Shown here piece by piece: positions 1-6,800 of a DNA stretch of 10,425 bases. Source of the DNA: Burkholderiaceae bacterium. GTDB taxonomy: Bacteria; Pseudomonadota; Gammaproteobacteria; Burkholderiales; Burkholderiaceae. The translations under genes were made by a program, and so were the position numbers. The stretch is taken from positions 1 to 10,425 of the forward strand of contig JAGOCV010000127.1 in NCBI GenBank assembly GCA_017998575.1, in the 5' to 3' direction. Below the pieces are notes generated by a model. That model saw only the letters and a list, made by a program, of their open reading frames with translations, did not search any database and was not told the origin of the DNA. The first letter of the stretch is position 1. Each line of letters begins with the position of its first letter.

Positions 1-1401
1 CGCGGGGTTCCTGTCGGCACGCACGCCCAGGGCGCTTTGCAGTGCCACGTCGCCCGCCGGGAAGGCATCAGGCCAGCGCAGCGCGCGCATGGCGATGTAC
101 TGCGCCGTCCAGTCGCCGATGCCCGGAAGCTCACACAGGCGCCGCACGGTGTCCGCATACGGCACGCCCGGATGCAACGGCAGCGTGCCCTCGGCCGTGG
201 CCCGTGCGATGGCCCGAAGGGCGGCCTGGCGCTGGCGCACGATGCCCAGTTGCCCCAGTGCGTCGGAGTCGGCGGTGGCCAGCACTTCGGGCGCGGGGAA
301 CAGGTGGGTCAACGCGGGCAGGGGCGTGGCGACCGGTTCGCCGAAGCGCTCGGCCAGCCGCCGTGCCAGCGTGCGTGCGGCCGCCACCGTGATCTGCTGG
401 CCGAGCACGGCGCGCATCGCCAGCTCATAGCCATCTACGGTGCCGGGAACGCGCAGGCCCTCGCTGCCCGGGAAGTGCGGCAGCAGCGCGGCATTGATGG
501 CCTTGGGGTCGGCGTCCAGGTCGAGCAGTGAGCGCACGCGCTGGATCACCTGCGGCAGCGCGGCGCGCAGTCCGTCGGAGACGCGCAACACGACCTGCGA
601 CCGCCCGGCGTCGAACTCACACGCCAGCCATCCCGTGAGCGTGCGCCCGCCCGAGCGCAGCCTCAGCGTGCGCGCCAGCCGCGGCGTGGCGGGCGATGCA
701 TCGGCCCACTCGATGCCCGGCAGGTGCCGCCGCTCCAGAAAGCCAAGCATGGCCGCGACGTCATACGGCGGCCGATAGCCCAGCCTGACCACCGAGCCCT
801 CGATACCGGCCGTGCGCGCCGGCTCGTGCCGCCGCAGCTGCGTGGGGTTGAGACCGTAGTGTTCGACGAACGCGGCGTTGAAGCGTCGCAGGCTGGCGAA
901 GCCGCTGGCCAGCGCCACCTGGGCGATGGGCAGGTCGGTGTCGGCCAGAAGCTGCTTGGCGGTGAGCAGCCGCCGCGTCTGCAGGTACTGAAGGGGCGAA
1001 ACGCCGAACTGCGCCTCGAAGATGCGGCGCAGATGGCGATCGCTTACGCCCAGGCGCTCGGCCAGTTGCGCCGGCGAAGGTGGCGCATCACTCCATGCCT
1101 CCGGGTCATCGAGCCAGCGCGCGGCCTGGTGGGCGAGGATGTAAGACGCGTCCTGGATCGACCACACGATGGAGTGTGGCGCCAGCTCGGGCCGGCAGCG
1201 CAGGCAGGGCCGGAAGCCCGCGGCCTCGGCCTGCGCCGCGTGGCCGAAAAAGCGGCAGTTCTCACGGCGTGGCGTGCGCACGCGGCAGACGGGGCGGCAA
1301 TAGATGCCGGTGGAGGTGACGCCAGTGAAGAAACAGCCATCGAAGCGCGCATCACGCGCCTGCAGCGCGAGATAGAAGGCGTCGTCGGCGGCGAGAGTCA
1401 T
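1..1401 (-). CDS. alkA: Ada-AlkA fusion: methylphosphotriester acceptor/AraC-type regulator with DNA-3-methyladenine glycosylase II (partial, C-terminus off left edge)
   Basis: This gene removes alkylated bases from DNA and probably senses methylation damage. I translated 467 residues from the ATG at 1401 to the window edge with no stop, so the last part is missing. Residues about 5-75 match the Ada N-terminal zinc domain, with cysteines C35 and C39 (GIYCRPVCR) and C66 and C69 (PCLRC). In Ada the first of these takes the methyl group from phosphotriesters. Residues about 87-191 form an AraC-type double helix-turn-helix (LAERLGVSDRHLRRIF, then VALASGFASLRRFNAAF). Residues about 200-315 fit the AlkA N-terminal domain. 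The rest is an HhH-GPD glycosylase with hairpin LPGIGDW (425-431) and likely catalytic D451 in PAGDVAL. The second Ada methyltransferase domain (PCHR) is absent from the visible part, replaced by AlkA. No in-frame upstream start is visible. An ogt-type gene often lies downstream in relatives, but that is outside the window. Confidence 0.93.
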   Translation of the reverse strand, partial: MTLAADDAFYLALQARDARFDGCFFTGVTSTGIYCRPVCRVRTPRRENCRFFGHAAQAEAAGFRPCLRCRPELAPHSIVWSIQDASYILAHQAARWLDDPEAWSDAPPSPAQLAERLGVSDRHLRRIFEAQFGVSPLQYLQTRRLLTAKQLLADTDLPIAQVALASGFASLRRFNAAFVEHYGLNPTQLRRHEPARTAGIEGSVVRLGYRPPYDVAAMLGFLERRHLPGIEWADASPATPRLARTLRLRSGGRTLTGWLACEFDAGRSQVVLRVSDGLRAALPQVIQRVRSLLDLDADPKAINAALLPHFPGSEGLRVPGTVDGYELAMRAVLGQQITVAAARTLARRLAERFGEPVATPLPALTHLFPAPEVLATADSDALGQLGIVRQRQAALRAIARATAEGTLPLHPGVPYADTVRRLCELPGIGDWTAQYIAMRALRWPDAFPAGDVALQSALGVRADRNPA

Positions 1402-1408
1402 GCGGTCG

Positions 1409-1414
1409 ATGATA
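1409..1414 (-). promoter_or_regulatory. candidate -10 element upstream of the Ada-AlkA gene
   Basis: Read on the minus strand, TATCAT matches the sigma-70 -10 consensus at five of six positions. It ends only seven bases before the ATG at 1401, which would put the transcript start at or next to the start codon. I see no acceptable -35 hexamer at the usual distance. That would suit a promoter needing an activator such as methylated Ada, but no clear Ada-box is visible. This is a weak call from pattern only. Confidence 0.25.
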
Positions 1415-1527
1415 CGGCGCCGACGCCCCCGGACTCGCCGTTTCCGGACATGCCCATGCCCCGCCGTGCGGGCACCCGGCGCGGCGGATGCGGCGTTGGC
1501 TGACACGGGTGCGCGCGGGTGCAAACC

Positions 1528-1533
1528 TACAAT
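1528..1533 (+). promoter_or_regulatory. candidate -10 element for the phosphohexomutase gene
   Basis: TACAAT matches five of six bases of the sigma-70 -10 consensus and lies 48 bases before the chosen ATG at 1582, implying a leader of about 40 nt. The best -35-like sequence, TGACAC at 1501-1506, is 21 bp away, longer than usual, so the promoter is uncertain. This element also sits inside the longer possible reading frame that begins with GTG at 1519, which argues against that upstream start. Confidence 0.35.
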
Positions 1534-1581
1534 GCCGGCTCCGTTCCCCGCGGCCCGGCCGCGTCACGAAAGCTCTTTGCC

Positions 1582-2973
1582 ATGCAGCTGTCCCCCTCCA
1601 TCTTCAAGGCCTACGACATTCGCGGCATCGTGCCTGCCACGCTCACGCCCGAAGTCGCCGAAGCCCTCGGCCGCGCGTTCGGCACGCAGGCGAAGAAGGC
1701 GGGCGAGACGCGCGTGGCCGTGGGCCGCGACGGACGCCTGTCGGGCCCCGAGCTCTCGGCGGCACTTGTGCGCGGCCTGGCGGCCGCTGGAATCGAAGTG
1801 ATCGACGTCGGCGTCGTCACCACGCCCATGCTGTATTTCGCGGCCGCCACGCTGGCCAGTTCGGGCATCCAGGTCACGGGCAGCCACAACCCCAGGGACT
1901 ACAACGGCTTCAAGATGGTGCTGGCCGGCCGCGCGATCTACGGCGACGAGATCCAGGCCCTGCGCCGCATCATGGAAGAGGAGAGCTGGCAGCTCGCGCC
2001 CGGCGGCAAGGTGTCCAACGTCAACGTGTTCGCGCCGTATCGCGACCGCATCGTGGGCGACGTGAAGCTCGCGCGTCCGATGAAGATCGTGGTGGACAGC
2101 GGCAATGGCGTGGCCGGCGCCTCGGCGCCTGCCATCTTCCGCGCGCTGGGCTGCGAAGTGATCGAGCTGTTCAGCGAGGTGGACGGCAACTTTCCCAACC
2201 ACCACCCCGACCCGAGCAAGCCCGAGAACCTCAAGGACCTGATCGCCGCGCTGCACTCGTCCGACGCCGAGCTGGGCCTGGCTTTCGACGGCGACGGCGA
2301 CCGCCTGGGCATCGTCACCAAGAGCGGCCAGAACATCTACCCCGACCGGCAGATGATGCTGTTCGCGCGCGACGTGCTCTCGCGCGTGCCGGGCGGGCAG
2401 ATCGTGTTCGACGTGAAGTGCTCGCAGCGCCTGGCGCCCGCCATCCGCGAGGCTGGCGGCGAGGCGCTGATGTTCAAGACCGGCCACTCGCTCATCAAGG
2501 CGAAGATGAAAGAAGTCGATTCCCCGCTGGGCGGCGAGATGAGCGGCCACATCTTCTTCAAGGAACGCTGGTTTGGCTTCGACGACGGCACCTACGCGGG
2601 CTGCCGCCTGCTGGAGATCGCCAGCCGCACCGACGATCCGTCGGCGCTGCTCGAAGGCCTGCCCACCAGCCATTCGACGCCCGAAATCAACGTGGCTTGC
2701 GCCGAAGGCGAGCCGCACACGCTGGTGGCCGAGCTCGTGGCGCGTGCGCCTGCGGAAGACTTCGGCGCCGGCGCCCAGGTCTCCACCATCGACGGCGTGC
2801 GCATCGACTGGCCCGATGGCTTCGGGCTGATCCGTGCCTCCAACACCACACCGGTGCTGGTGCTGCGCTTCGAGGGCCATGACGAGAAAGCCCTGCATCG
2901 CATCGAGGAGCGCATGCTGGGCCTGCTGCGCAGCGTCAAACCCGACGCCGTACTGGGTGGCGCGGCCCACTGA
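1582..2973 (+). CDS. algC: phosphomannomutase/phosphoglucomutase (AlgC/ManB type)
   Basis: This cytoplasmic enzyme interconverts hexose 6-phosphates and 1-phosphates (mannose and glucose), feeding GDP-mannose and UDP-glucose pathways for LPS and exopolysaccharide. The product is 463 residues, the length of Pseudomonas AlgC. All four alpha-D-phosphohexomutase signatures are present: the phosphoserine loop TGSHNP with S101, the metal loop DGDGD at D236-D240, the sugar-specificity loop GEMSGH at 318-323, and the phosphate-binding loop RASNTTP at 418-424. I chose the ATG at 1582 because the protein then begins MQLSPSIFKAYDIRG, as in the family. A GTG at 1519 would add 21 unconserved residues and overlap the likely -10 element. 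The ribosome site is weak (GAAAG at 1568-1572). The gene stands alone, diverging from the alkylation-repair gene. Whether mannose or glucose is the main substrate cannot be told from sequence; manB or pgm are alternative names. Confidence 0.95.
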   Translation: MQLSPSIFKAYDIRGIVPATLTPEVAEALGRAFGTQAKKAGETRVAVGRDGRLSGPELSAALVRGLAAAGIEVIDVGVVTTPMLYFAAATLASSGIQVTGSHNPRDYNGFKMVLAGRAIYGDEIQALRRIMEEESWQLAPGGKVSNVNVFAPYRDRIVGDVKLARPMKIVVDSGNGVAGASAPAIFRALGCEVIELFSEVDGNFPNHHPDPSKPENLKDLIAALHSSDAELGLAFDGDGDRLGIVTKSGQNIYPDRQMMLFARDVLSRVPGGQIVFDVKCSQRLAPAIREAGGEALMFKTGHSLIKAKMKEVDSPLGGEMSGHIFFKERWFGFDDGTYAGCRLLEIASRTDDPSALLEGLPTSHSTPEINVACAEGEPHTLVAELVARAPAEDFGAGAQVSTIDGVRIDWPDGFGLIRASNTTPVLVLRFEGHDEKALHRIEERMLGLLRSVKPDAVLGGAAH

Positions 2974-2986
2974 GCCGCCGCGGCAT

Positions 2987-3010
2987 CGCCCGCGCCGGGC
3001 GACGCGGGCG
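2987..3010. terminator. GC hairpin between convergent genes (candidate bidirectional terminator)
   Basis: CGCCCGCG (2987-2994) pairs perfectly with CGCGGGCG (3003-3010) around an 8-nt loop. It sits 13 bp after the phosphohexomutase stop and 11 bp from the end of the opposing beta-barrel gene, where a shared terminator is expected. Neither strand has a T-tract after the stem, so this is not a textbook intrinsic terminator. In DNA this GC-rich such stems also arise by chance. Confidence 0.4.
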
Positions 3011-3021
3011 TGGCTCGGGGG

Positions 3022-3633
3022 TCAGAAGCGGTAGCGCAGGCCCACGGACAACAGCGAGAGCCGGGCCTTGCCGATTTCGCCGACTGACGGGTCTTCATAG
3101 ACCGTGGCCTTGCCGAAGTACTCGTACTCGGCGCGCAGCGACAGATTGGTGTTGATGGCGTACTCGGCGCCGATGCCGATCAGCGCCGTCGTCTTCGAGC
3201 TCTTGTCGGTGCCGCTGGCGGGCGTGACCAGGTCCACCCAATCCTGGCTGAAGCGGTGATGCGCCACGCCCAGCTTGCCTACCAGCGAGAAGCCATCGGC
3301 CAGCGGCAACCTGCCCGTCGCCGCCACGGCGAAGCTGCGGGTCTTGAAGGTGATGCTGCCCAGACCGGGCGCGTCGTACTTGCCCTTGCCCAGACCCAGA
3401 AGCTGCGCTTCCACACCCCAGGTGGAATCGATCTGATAGCCGCCAAGCAGCTTCCATGCGCCATGGCTGTCGGTGGACGTGTCCACGCCAGCCACGTTGC
3501 TGCTGGGGTGGGAATCGGCATAGCCGATGGCCGCGCCCAGGTAGGGGCCGGAAACGGGAGATTGCGCGAAAGCCGGCGCGGCCAGGCTGGCGGCCAGAGC
3601 GGCGGCGGTGAAAAGGCTGTGTGTCAGCTTCAT
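3022..3633 (-). CDS. small outer-membrane beta-barrel protein (OmpA-like/porin-family fold)
   Basis: The product is 203 residues and probably sits in the outer membrane. Residues 1-23 are a clear Sec signal peptide (KLTHSLF, then an alanine-rich core, ending AFA before Q24) with a signal peptidase I site and no lipobox. The mature part is about 180 residues of alternating amphipathic strands such as YLGAAIGYAD, GAWKLLGGYQI, SFSLVGKLGVAHH-like segments, TALIGIGAEYAI and LSLRAEYEYFG. It ends in VGLRYRF, with the terminal phenylalanine that the Bam machinery recognises. Length and pattern suit an eight-stranded barrel of the OmpA N-terminal or OmpX/LomR type. I see no peptidoglycan-binding OmpA domain. 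The start at 3633 begins the signal peptide; no strong ribosome site precedes it. It appears monocistronic, converging with the phosphohexomutase and diverging from waaA. Its role, structural, adhesive or transport, cannot be told. Confidence 0.85.
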   Translation of the reverse strand: MKLTHSLFTAAALAASLAAPAFAQSPVSGPYLGAAIGYADSHPSSNVAGVDTSTDSHGAWKLLGGYQIDSTWGVEAQLLGLGKGKYDAPGLGSITFKTRSFAVAATGRLPLADGFSLVGKLGVAHHRFSQDWVDLVTPASGTDKSSKTTALIGIGAEYAINTNLSLRAEYEYFGKATVYEDPSVGEIGKARLSLLSVGLRYRF

Positions 3634-3753
3634 GGGGGCTCAATGGTCATCACGGCACGTCGCCGCACCGGCCAGTCTAGGCAGCGGCCCGGCCGCGCGC
3701 GATAGTGCAGATGCATCAGTGCGGGCTCCGGCGCCCGGGGCGCCGCTGTTAAA
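3634..3753. other. divergent spacer between the beta-barrel gene and waaA
   Basis: This 120-bp region must carry promoters for both flanking genes. On the minus strand, TAGACT (3674-3679) is a four-of-six -10 match about 40 bp before the beta-barrel start, without a good -35. On the plus strand, TTAAAG at 3749-3754 abuts waaA. Two GC palindromes are present: GCGGCC/GGCCGC near 3684-3696, and a 7-bp stem at 3729-3745. Confidence 0.5.
3729..3745. repeat. inverted repeat immediately upstream of waaA
   Basis: CGGCGCC (3729-3735) pairs perfectly with GGCGCCG (3739-3745) around a three-base CGG loop. It lies directly before the TTAAAG element and within the region where RNA polymerase would bind for waaA. 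It could be an operator or simply a by-product of GC-rich sequence; position is the only argument for function. Confidence 0.35.
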
Positions 3754-3754
3754 G
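3749..3754 (+). promoter_or_regulatory. candidate -10 element overlapping the waaA start region
   Basis: TTAAAG is the only AT-rich hexamer in the waaA upstream region. It overlaps the first possible GTG (3754) and lies eight bases before the second (3763). If it is a real -10, transcription would begin around 3761-3763, giving a nearly or fully leaderless message from the GTG at 3763. No convincing -35 sequence is seen. Confidence 0.3.
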
Positions 3755-5043
3755 TGCGCCGCGTGTTGCGCGCCCTTTATTCCCTCGTGCTCTGGCTGGC
3801 CCGGCCGCTGCTGCTGCGCAAGCTCGCGCGGCGCGGGCGACAGGAGCCGGGCTATCTCGAAGCGGTGGAAGAACGTTTCGGCCACTATACGCAGCCGCCG
3901 GGCCAGGGCTTCGTCTGGTTACATGCCGTGTCGCTGGGCGAGACGCGCGCCGCGGCCATCCTGCTCGCGCACCTGCGGCAGGCCGATCCCGCGCTGCGCC
4001 TGCTGCTCACGCACGGCACCGCCACGGGCCGCGCGGAAGGCGCCAGGCTGCTGCGCGATGGGGACATTCAGGTCTGGCAGCCGTGGGACACGCCCGGGGC
4101 CGTGGCCCGCTTCCTCGATCACTTCCGACCGCGCGTGGGCGTGCTGCTGGAAACCGAAGTCTGGCCCAACCTTGTCGCCGCCTGCCGCGCGCGCGGCGTG
4201 CCGCTGGCGCTGGCCAACGCGCGCCTGAGCGCCAGATCGCTGGCGCAGGCCCGGCGCCTGTCGGCGCTCTCGCGGCCGGCCTATGCGGGCCTGGCGGCCG
4301 TGTGGGCGCAGACCGATGCCGACGCGGACCGATTGCGCCAGGCGGGCGCCACCGTGCAGGGCGTGTTCGGCAATCTCAAATTCGACGCCACCCCCGATGC
4401 CGCGCAACTGAAGCGTGGCCGTGGCTGGCGCGCGGCGGCGGGCCGTCCGGTGGTGATGTTCGCCAGCTCGCGCGAGGGCGAAGAGACGCTCTGGCTCGAC
4501 GCATTGCAGTCGGCCGGCGCCGCTGCGCGCGCAGTGCAGTGGCTGCTGGTGCCGCGCCATCCGCAGCGCTTCGACGACGTGGCCACGCTGGTCGCGGCGC
4601 GCGGCCTGTCGGTGTCGCGGCGCAGCGGCTGGGCATCCGGCCAGGACGGCGTGGCGCCGCCTGCAGCCGATGTGTGGATCGGCGATTCGCTGGGCGAGAT
4701 GGCCCTCTACTACGGTCTGTCGGACGTGGCGCTGCTCGGTGGCAGCTTCGCGCCGCTGGGCGGGCAGAACCTGATCGAAGCCGCGGCCTGCGGCTGCCCT
4801 GTGGTCATGGGACCGCACACCTTCAATTTCGCCGAGGCGGCCGAACTCGCCGAAGCCGCCGGCGCGGCGCAACGCGTGCAGGACGTGCCAGCGGCCATCG
4901 CCGCGGCGCTGGCGATGACGGCCGACGGATCGCTGCATCGGCAGCGCGCCGCGGCGGCGCTGGCCTTTGCGGCGGCACACCGCGGCGCGGCAGCCCGCAC
5001 GGCAGAGGCGGTCAGCGCACTGATCGCCGCGCCGCCGCGTTGA
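3754..5043 (+). CDS. waaA: 3-deoxy-D-manno-octulosonic acid (Kdo) transferase
   Basis: WaaA (KdtA) transfers Kdo from CMP-Kdo to lipid A precursor at the cytoplasmic face of the inner membrane, an essential LPS step in most Gram-negatives. The 429 residues match the usual length near 425. A hydrophobic N-terminal anchor (residues about 4-24) is followed by the glycosyltransferase N-lobe with HAVSLGE, where E63 corresponds to the catalytic glutamate of the family. Also visible are LLETEVWPNL, ANARLS, GNLKFD, a C-lobe with LLVPRHPQRF, and the nucleotide-sugar site GGSFAPLGGQNLIEAAACG followed by GPHTFNF. The coordinates use the outermost GTG (3754). GTG at 3763, which removes three residues, fits the family N-terminus and the promoter position at least as well. 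No ribosome site precedes either. Whether it adds one or two Kdo residues is not visible. Its 3' end converges with the tolC-type gene. Confidence 0.95.
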   Translation: MRRVLRALYSLVLWLARPLLLRKLARRGRQEPGYLEAVEERFGHYTQPPGQGFVWLHAVSLGETRAAAILLAHLRQADPALRLLLTHGTATGRAEGARLLRDGDIQVWQPWDTPGAVARFLDHFRPRVGVLLETEVWPNLVAACRARGVPLALANARLSARSLAQARRLSALSRPAYAGLAAVWAQTDADADRLRQAGATVQGVFGNLKFDATPDAAQLKRGRGWRAAAGRPVVMFASSREGEETLWLDALQSAGAAARAVQWLLVPRHPQRFDDVATLVAARGLSVSRRSGWASGQDGVAPPAADVWIGDSLGEMALYYGLSDVALLGGSFAPLGGQNLIEAAACGCPVVMGPHTFNFAEAAELAEAAGAAQRVQDVPAAIAAALAMTADGSLHRQRAAAALAFAAAHRGAAARTAEAVSALIAAPPR

Positions 5044-5066
5044 GCGCGGCAGGAGCGCTCAACGCG
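5036..5066. terminator. perfect 12-bp hairpin spanning both convergent stop codons
   Basis: CGCGTTGAGCGC (5036-5047) is exactly complementary to GCGCTCAACGCG (5055-5066) around the 7-nt loop GGCAGGA. The waaA stop (5041-5043) pairs base for base with the stop of the opposing tolC-type gene (5059-5061). It reads the same stem from both directions, so it would end both transcripts or block read-through. There is no U-tract after the stem on either strand, so action as a classical intrinsic terminator is uncertain; 3'-end protection of the mRNA is an alternative. Confidence 0.65.
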
Positions 5067-6384
5067 CCAGCAGCGCGTTCACCGACTGCAGGTCTTGCGG
5101 CGCCAGCGTGCCGCTGGCCTGGCGCAGCCGCAGATTGCCCAGCAGCACGTTGTAGCGGGCCTGGGCCAGATCGCGCTTGGTCTGGAAGAGCTGGCTCTGC
5201 GAGTTGAGCACGTCGATGTTGATGCGCACACCCACCTGGTAGCCCAGCTTGTTGGCGTCGAGCGCCAGCTGGCTCGACGCTTCGGCGGCTTCCAGCGCCT
5301 TGACCTGCCCCTGCCCCGAGATGACGCCGAAGTACGCGGTGCGCGTGCCCTGCGCCACGGTGCGGCGCGTGGCTTCGAGGTCGGACGAGGCCTTGTCTTC
5401 CAGCGCCAGCGTTTCGCGGATGCGGTTCTGCACGGCGAACCCGGCGAACAGCGGCAGGTTCATCTGCACGCCGATGGTGCCCAGGTTGGCGCGGTTGTTC
5501 AGCGCCGACGAGGCCGTGCCCTCGGGGCTGCGCGTGACGGCATAGCTGGCCACGGCATCCACGGTGGGCTTGTGGCCGGCGCGTGCCTTGTCGGTTTCCA
5601 GCCGGGCGATGTCCACGGCCACCAGGTTCTGGCGCACGCCCGGGTGGCGGTCCTGGGCGGTCTGCACCCAGGCTTCGACGCTCTGGCCGTCGGGCGTGGG
5701 CAACTGCACGGGCAGGGCGAGCGGACGCGGGTCGGCGCCGCTCCTGCCGACCAGCTGGTCGAGCGCGAGCTTCTTGACGCGCAGGTCGTTGTCGGCCGCG
5801 ATCTCCTGGGCGGTGACGAGATCGAAGCGCGCCTGCGCTTCACGCGAATCGGTGACGGTGGCCGTACCCACCTCGAAGTTGCGGCGTGCCGACGCCAGTT
5901 GCTCGCCTACCGCGCTCTTTTGTGCGCGCACGAAGGCCAGGGTGTCCTGCGCAGCCAGCACGTCGAAGTAGGCCTGGGCCACGCGCACGATCAGCTCCTG
6001 TTCGGCACCGTCGAGCTGGGCCTGCGCCAGGTCGATCTGCCGCAGGCCCTGCTCGTAGGTGGCGCGGTTGGCGGGCCGGTAGAGCGGCTGCGAGGCGCTC
6101 AGGGTGGCACTGGCCGTGGGATAGCTGCGGTCGGGAATCAGCGGATGGGTGTTGTCGAAGTTCGAGCGCGTGTAGCCCGTTGACAACCCGGCCGTGGGCA
6201 GCAGTCCGGCGCGCGCCTGGTCGGCGCGGGCCAGCGTGGCGTCGTATTGCAGGCGTGCCGACTGGTACGTGGCGTCATAGGCGCGCGCCGACTCGTAGAG
6301 CTCGACCAGGCCCTGCGCGTGCGCGGCCGGAGCCAGGAGGACGCCGAGCGCTGCGGCGATGGGAAGAAGCCGTGACAGTTTCAT
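5059..6384 (-). CDS. tolC: TolC-family outer-membrane channel protein
   Basis: The product, 441 residues, is an outer-membrane factor forming the trimeric exit duct of tripartite efflux pumps or type I secretion. Residues 1-23 are a signal peptide ending AHA before Q24. There is no lipobox cysteine, so it resembles TolC rather than the lipidated OprM/NodT group. The mature protein has two internally similar halves of long alpha-helical segments rich in A, Q, L and R. Typical motifs are LVELYESARAYDATYQSAR, AYFDVLAAQDTL, FEVGTATVTDSREAQARFD and, in the second half, GYQVGVRINIDVLNSQSQLFQTKRDLAQARYNVL. I chose the ATG at 6384 because it begins the signal peptide and has AAGGA at 6390-6394, five bases upstream. 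The frame stays open to 6696, but that extension overlaps the rhodanese gene and shows no family match. It is the last gene of the minus-strand cluster containing the RND permease, its likely partner. Confidence 0.94.
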   Translation of the reverse strand: MKLSRLLPIAAALGVLLAPAAHAQGLVELYESARAYDATYQSARLQYDATLARADQARAGLLPTAGLSTGYTRSNFDNTHPLIPDRSYPTASATLSASQPLYRPANRATYEQGLRQIDLAQAQLDGAEQELIVRVAQAYFDVLAAQDTLAFVRAQKSAVGEQLASARRNFEVGTATVTDSREAQARFDLVTAQEIAADNDLRVKKLALDQLVGRSGADPRPLALPVQLPTPDGQSVEAWVQTAQDRHPGVRQNLVAVDIARLETDKARAGHKPTVDAVASYAVTRSPEGTASSALNNRANLGTIGVQMNLPLFAGFAVQNRIRETLALEDKASSDLEATRRTVAQGTRTAYFGVISGQGQVKALEAAEASSQLALDANKLGYQVGVRINIDVLNSQSQLFQTKRDLAQARYNVLLGNLRLRQASGTLAPQDLQSVNALLAR

Positions 6385-6389
6385 GAGCG

Positions 6390-6394
6390 TCCTT
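6390..6394 (-). promoter_or_regulatory. ribosome binding site of the tolC-type gene
   Basis: On the minus strand AAGGA lies five bases before the ATG at 6384. It is the clearest Shine-Dalgarno sequence in the window, and it fixes the tolC-type start at the signal peptide rather than at upstream in-frame codons. Confidence 0.7.
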
Positions 6395-6439
6395 GGGGCG
6401 ATGCACTTGGGAGTCTGGAGCGTGGCGGGTCGCCAGGCG

Positions 6440-6781
6440 TCAATAGCGCGGCACGGCCGTGTCGCGTTCCAGCGACCAGGCATCGATACCGCCAGCGAGG
6501 TTGGCCACGGTGTCGAAACCGTTGTGGGCCAGGAAATTCGCCACCCGCTGGCTGCGCGCGCCGTGGTGGCACAGGCAGGCCACGGGGCGGGCCGGGTCGA
6601 GCTCGGCCAGGCGGGCCGGGATCTCGCCCATGGGGATCGCCACCAGCTCGAAACCGTCGGGCGACACGCTGGCGGTGGCGATTTCCCAGGGTTCACGCAC
6701 GTCCAGCACGAGCAGCGGGACGGTGGCGCCGGTGGCGGCCAGCCAGCCGGAGAGGTCGTTGGGGCGGACTTGCGTGATCAT
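6440..6781 (-). CDS. single-domain rhodanese-like sulfurtransferase
   Basis: This is a 113-residue cytoplasmic protein made of one rhodanese domain, of the GlpE/PspE size class. Such proteins carry a persulfide on the active cysteine and pass sulfur to cyanide, thiols or other proteins. The family start of the fold is seen in PLLVLDVREPWEI (22-34). The active loop is CHHGARS with C71 as the likely persulfide cysteine and R76 closing the CX4-5R loop. GGIDAWS near the C-terminus is the usual last motif. No signal peptide is present. The start at 6781 gives MITQVRPNDL and leaves a 19-nt gap after the methyltransferase gene; the open frame upstream to 6886 overlaps that gene and is unconserved in character. 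It lies between the Pcm-like and TolC genes in one cluster. The physiological acceptor cannot be inferred from the sequence. Confidence 0.92.
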   Translation of the reverse strand: MITQVRPNDLSGWLAATGATVPLLVLDVREPWEIATASVSPDGFELVAIPMGEIPARLAELDPARPVACLCHHGARSQRVANFLAHNGFDTVANLAGGIDAWSLERDTAVPRY

Positions 6782-6800
6782 GAAACGGCAGGCGTAGGGT

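Larger units (their letters stand above)
1402..1581. other. divergent intergenic region between Ada-AlkA and phosphohexomutase genes
   Basis: This 180-bp spacer separates two divergently transcribed genes and must hold both promoters. It contains a TATCAT on the minus strand close to the Ada-AlkA start and a TACAAT on the plus strand upstream of the phosphohexomutase. I see no strong inverted repeat and no credible small gene in it. Confidence 0.6.

Noticed and set aside
724..1503. Plus-strand open frame of 259 residues opposite the Ada-AlkA gene, and similar ones from 37 on
   Set aside because: The minus-strand frame carries clear Ada, AraC and AlkA motifs throughout; the plus-strand translations show none.
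1564..2970. A 468-residue open frame on the minus strand opposite the phosphohexomutase gene
   Set aside because: It is antisense to a gene with all four family motifs, is full of histidine, glutamine and arginine from complemented GC-rich codons, and shows no recognisable domain.
6423..6435. TGGCG/CGCCA hairpin after the rhodanese stop
   Set aside because: The five-pair stem with a three-base loop and no T-tract is too weak to call a terminator, and the next gene appears to be in the same operon.
6385..6696. N-terminal extension of the TolC-family protein by 104 residues
   Set aside because: It overlaps the rhodanese gene, lacks family character, and the downstream ATG has both a ribosome site and a signal peptide.
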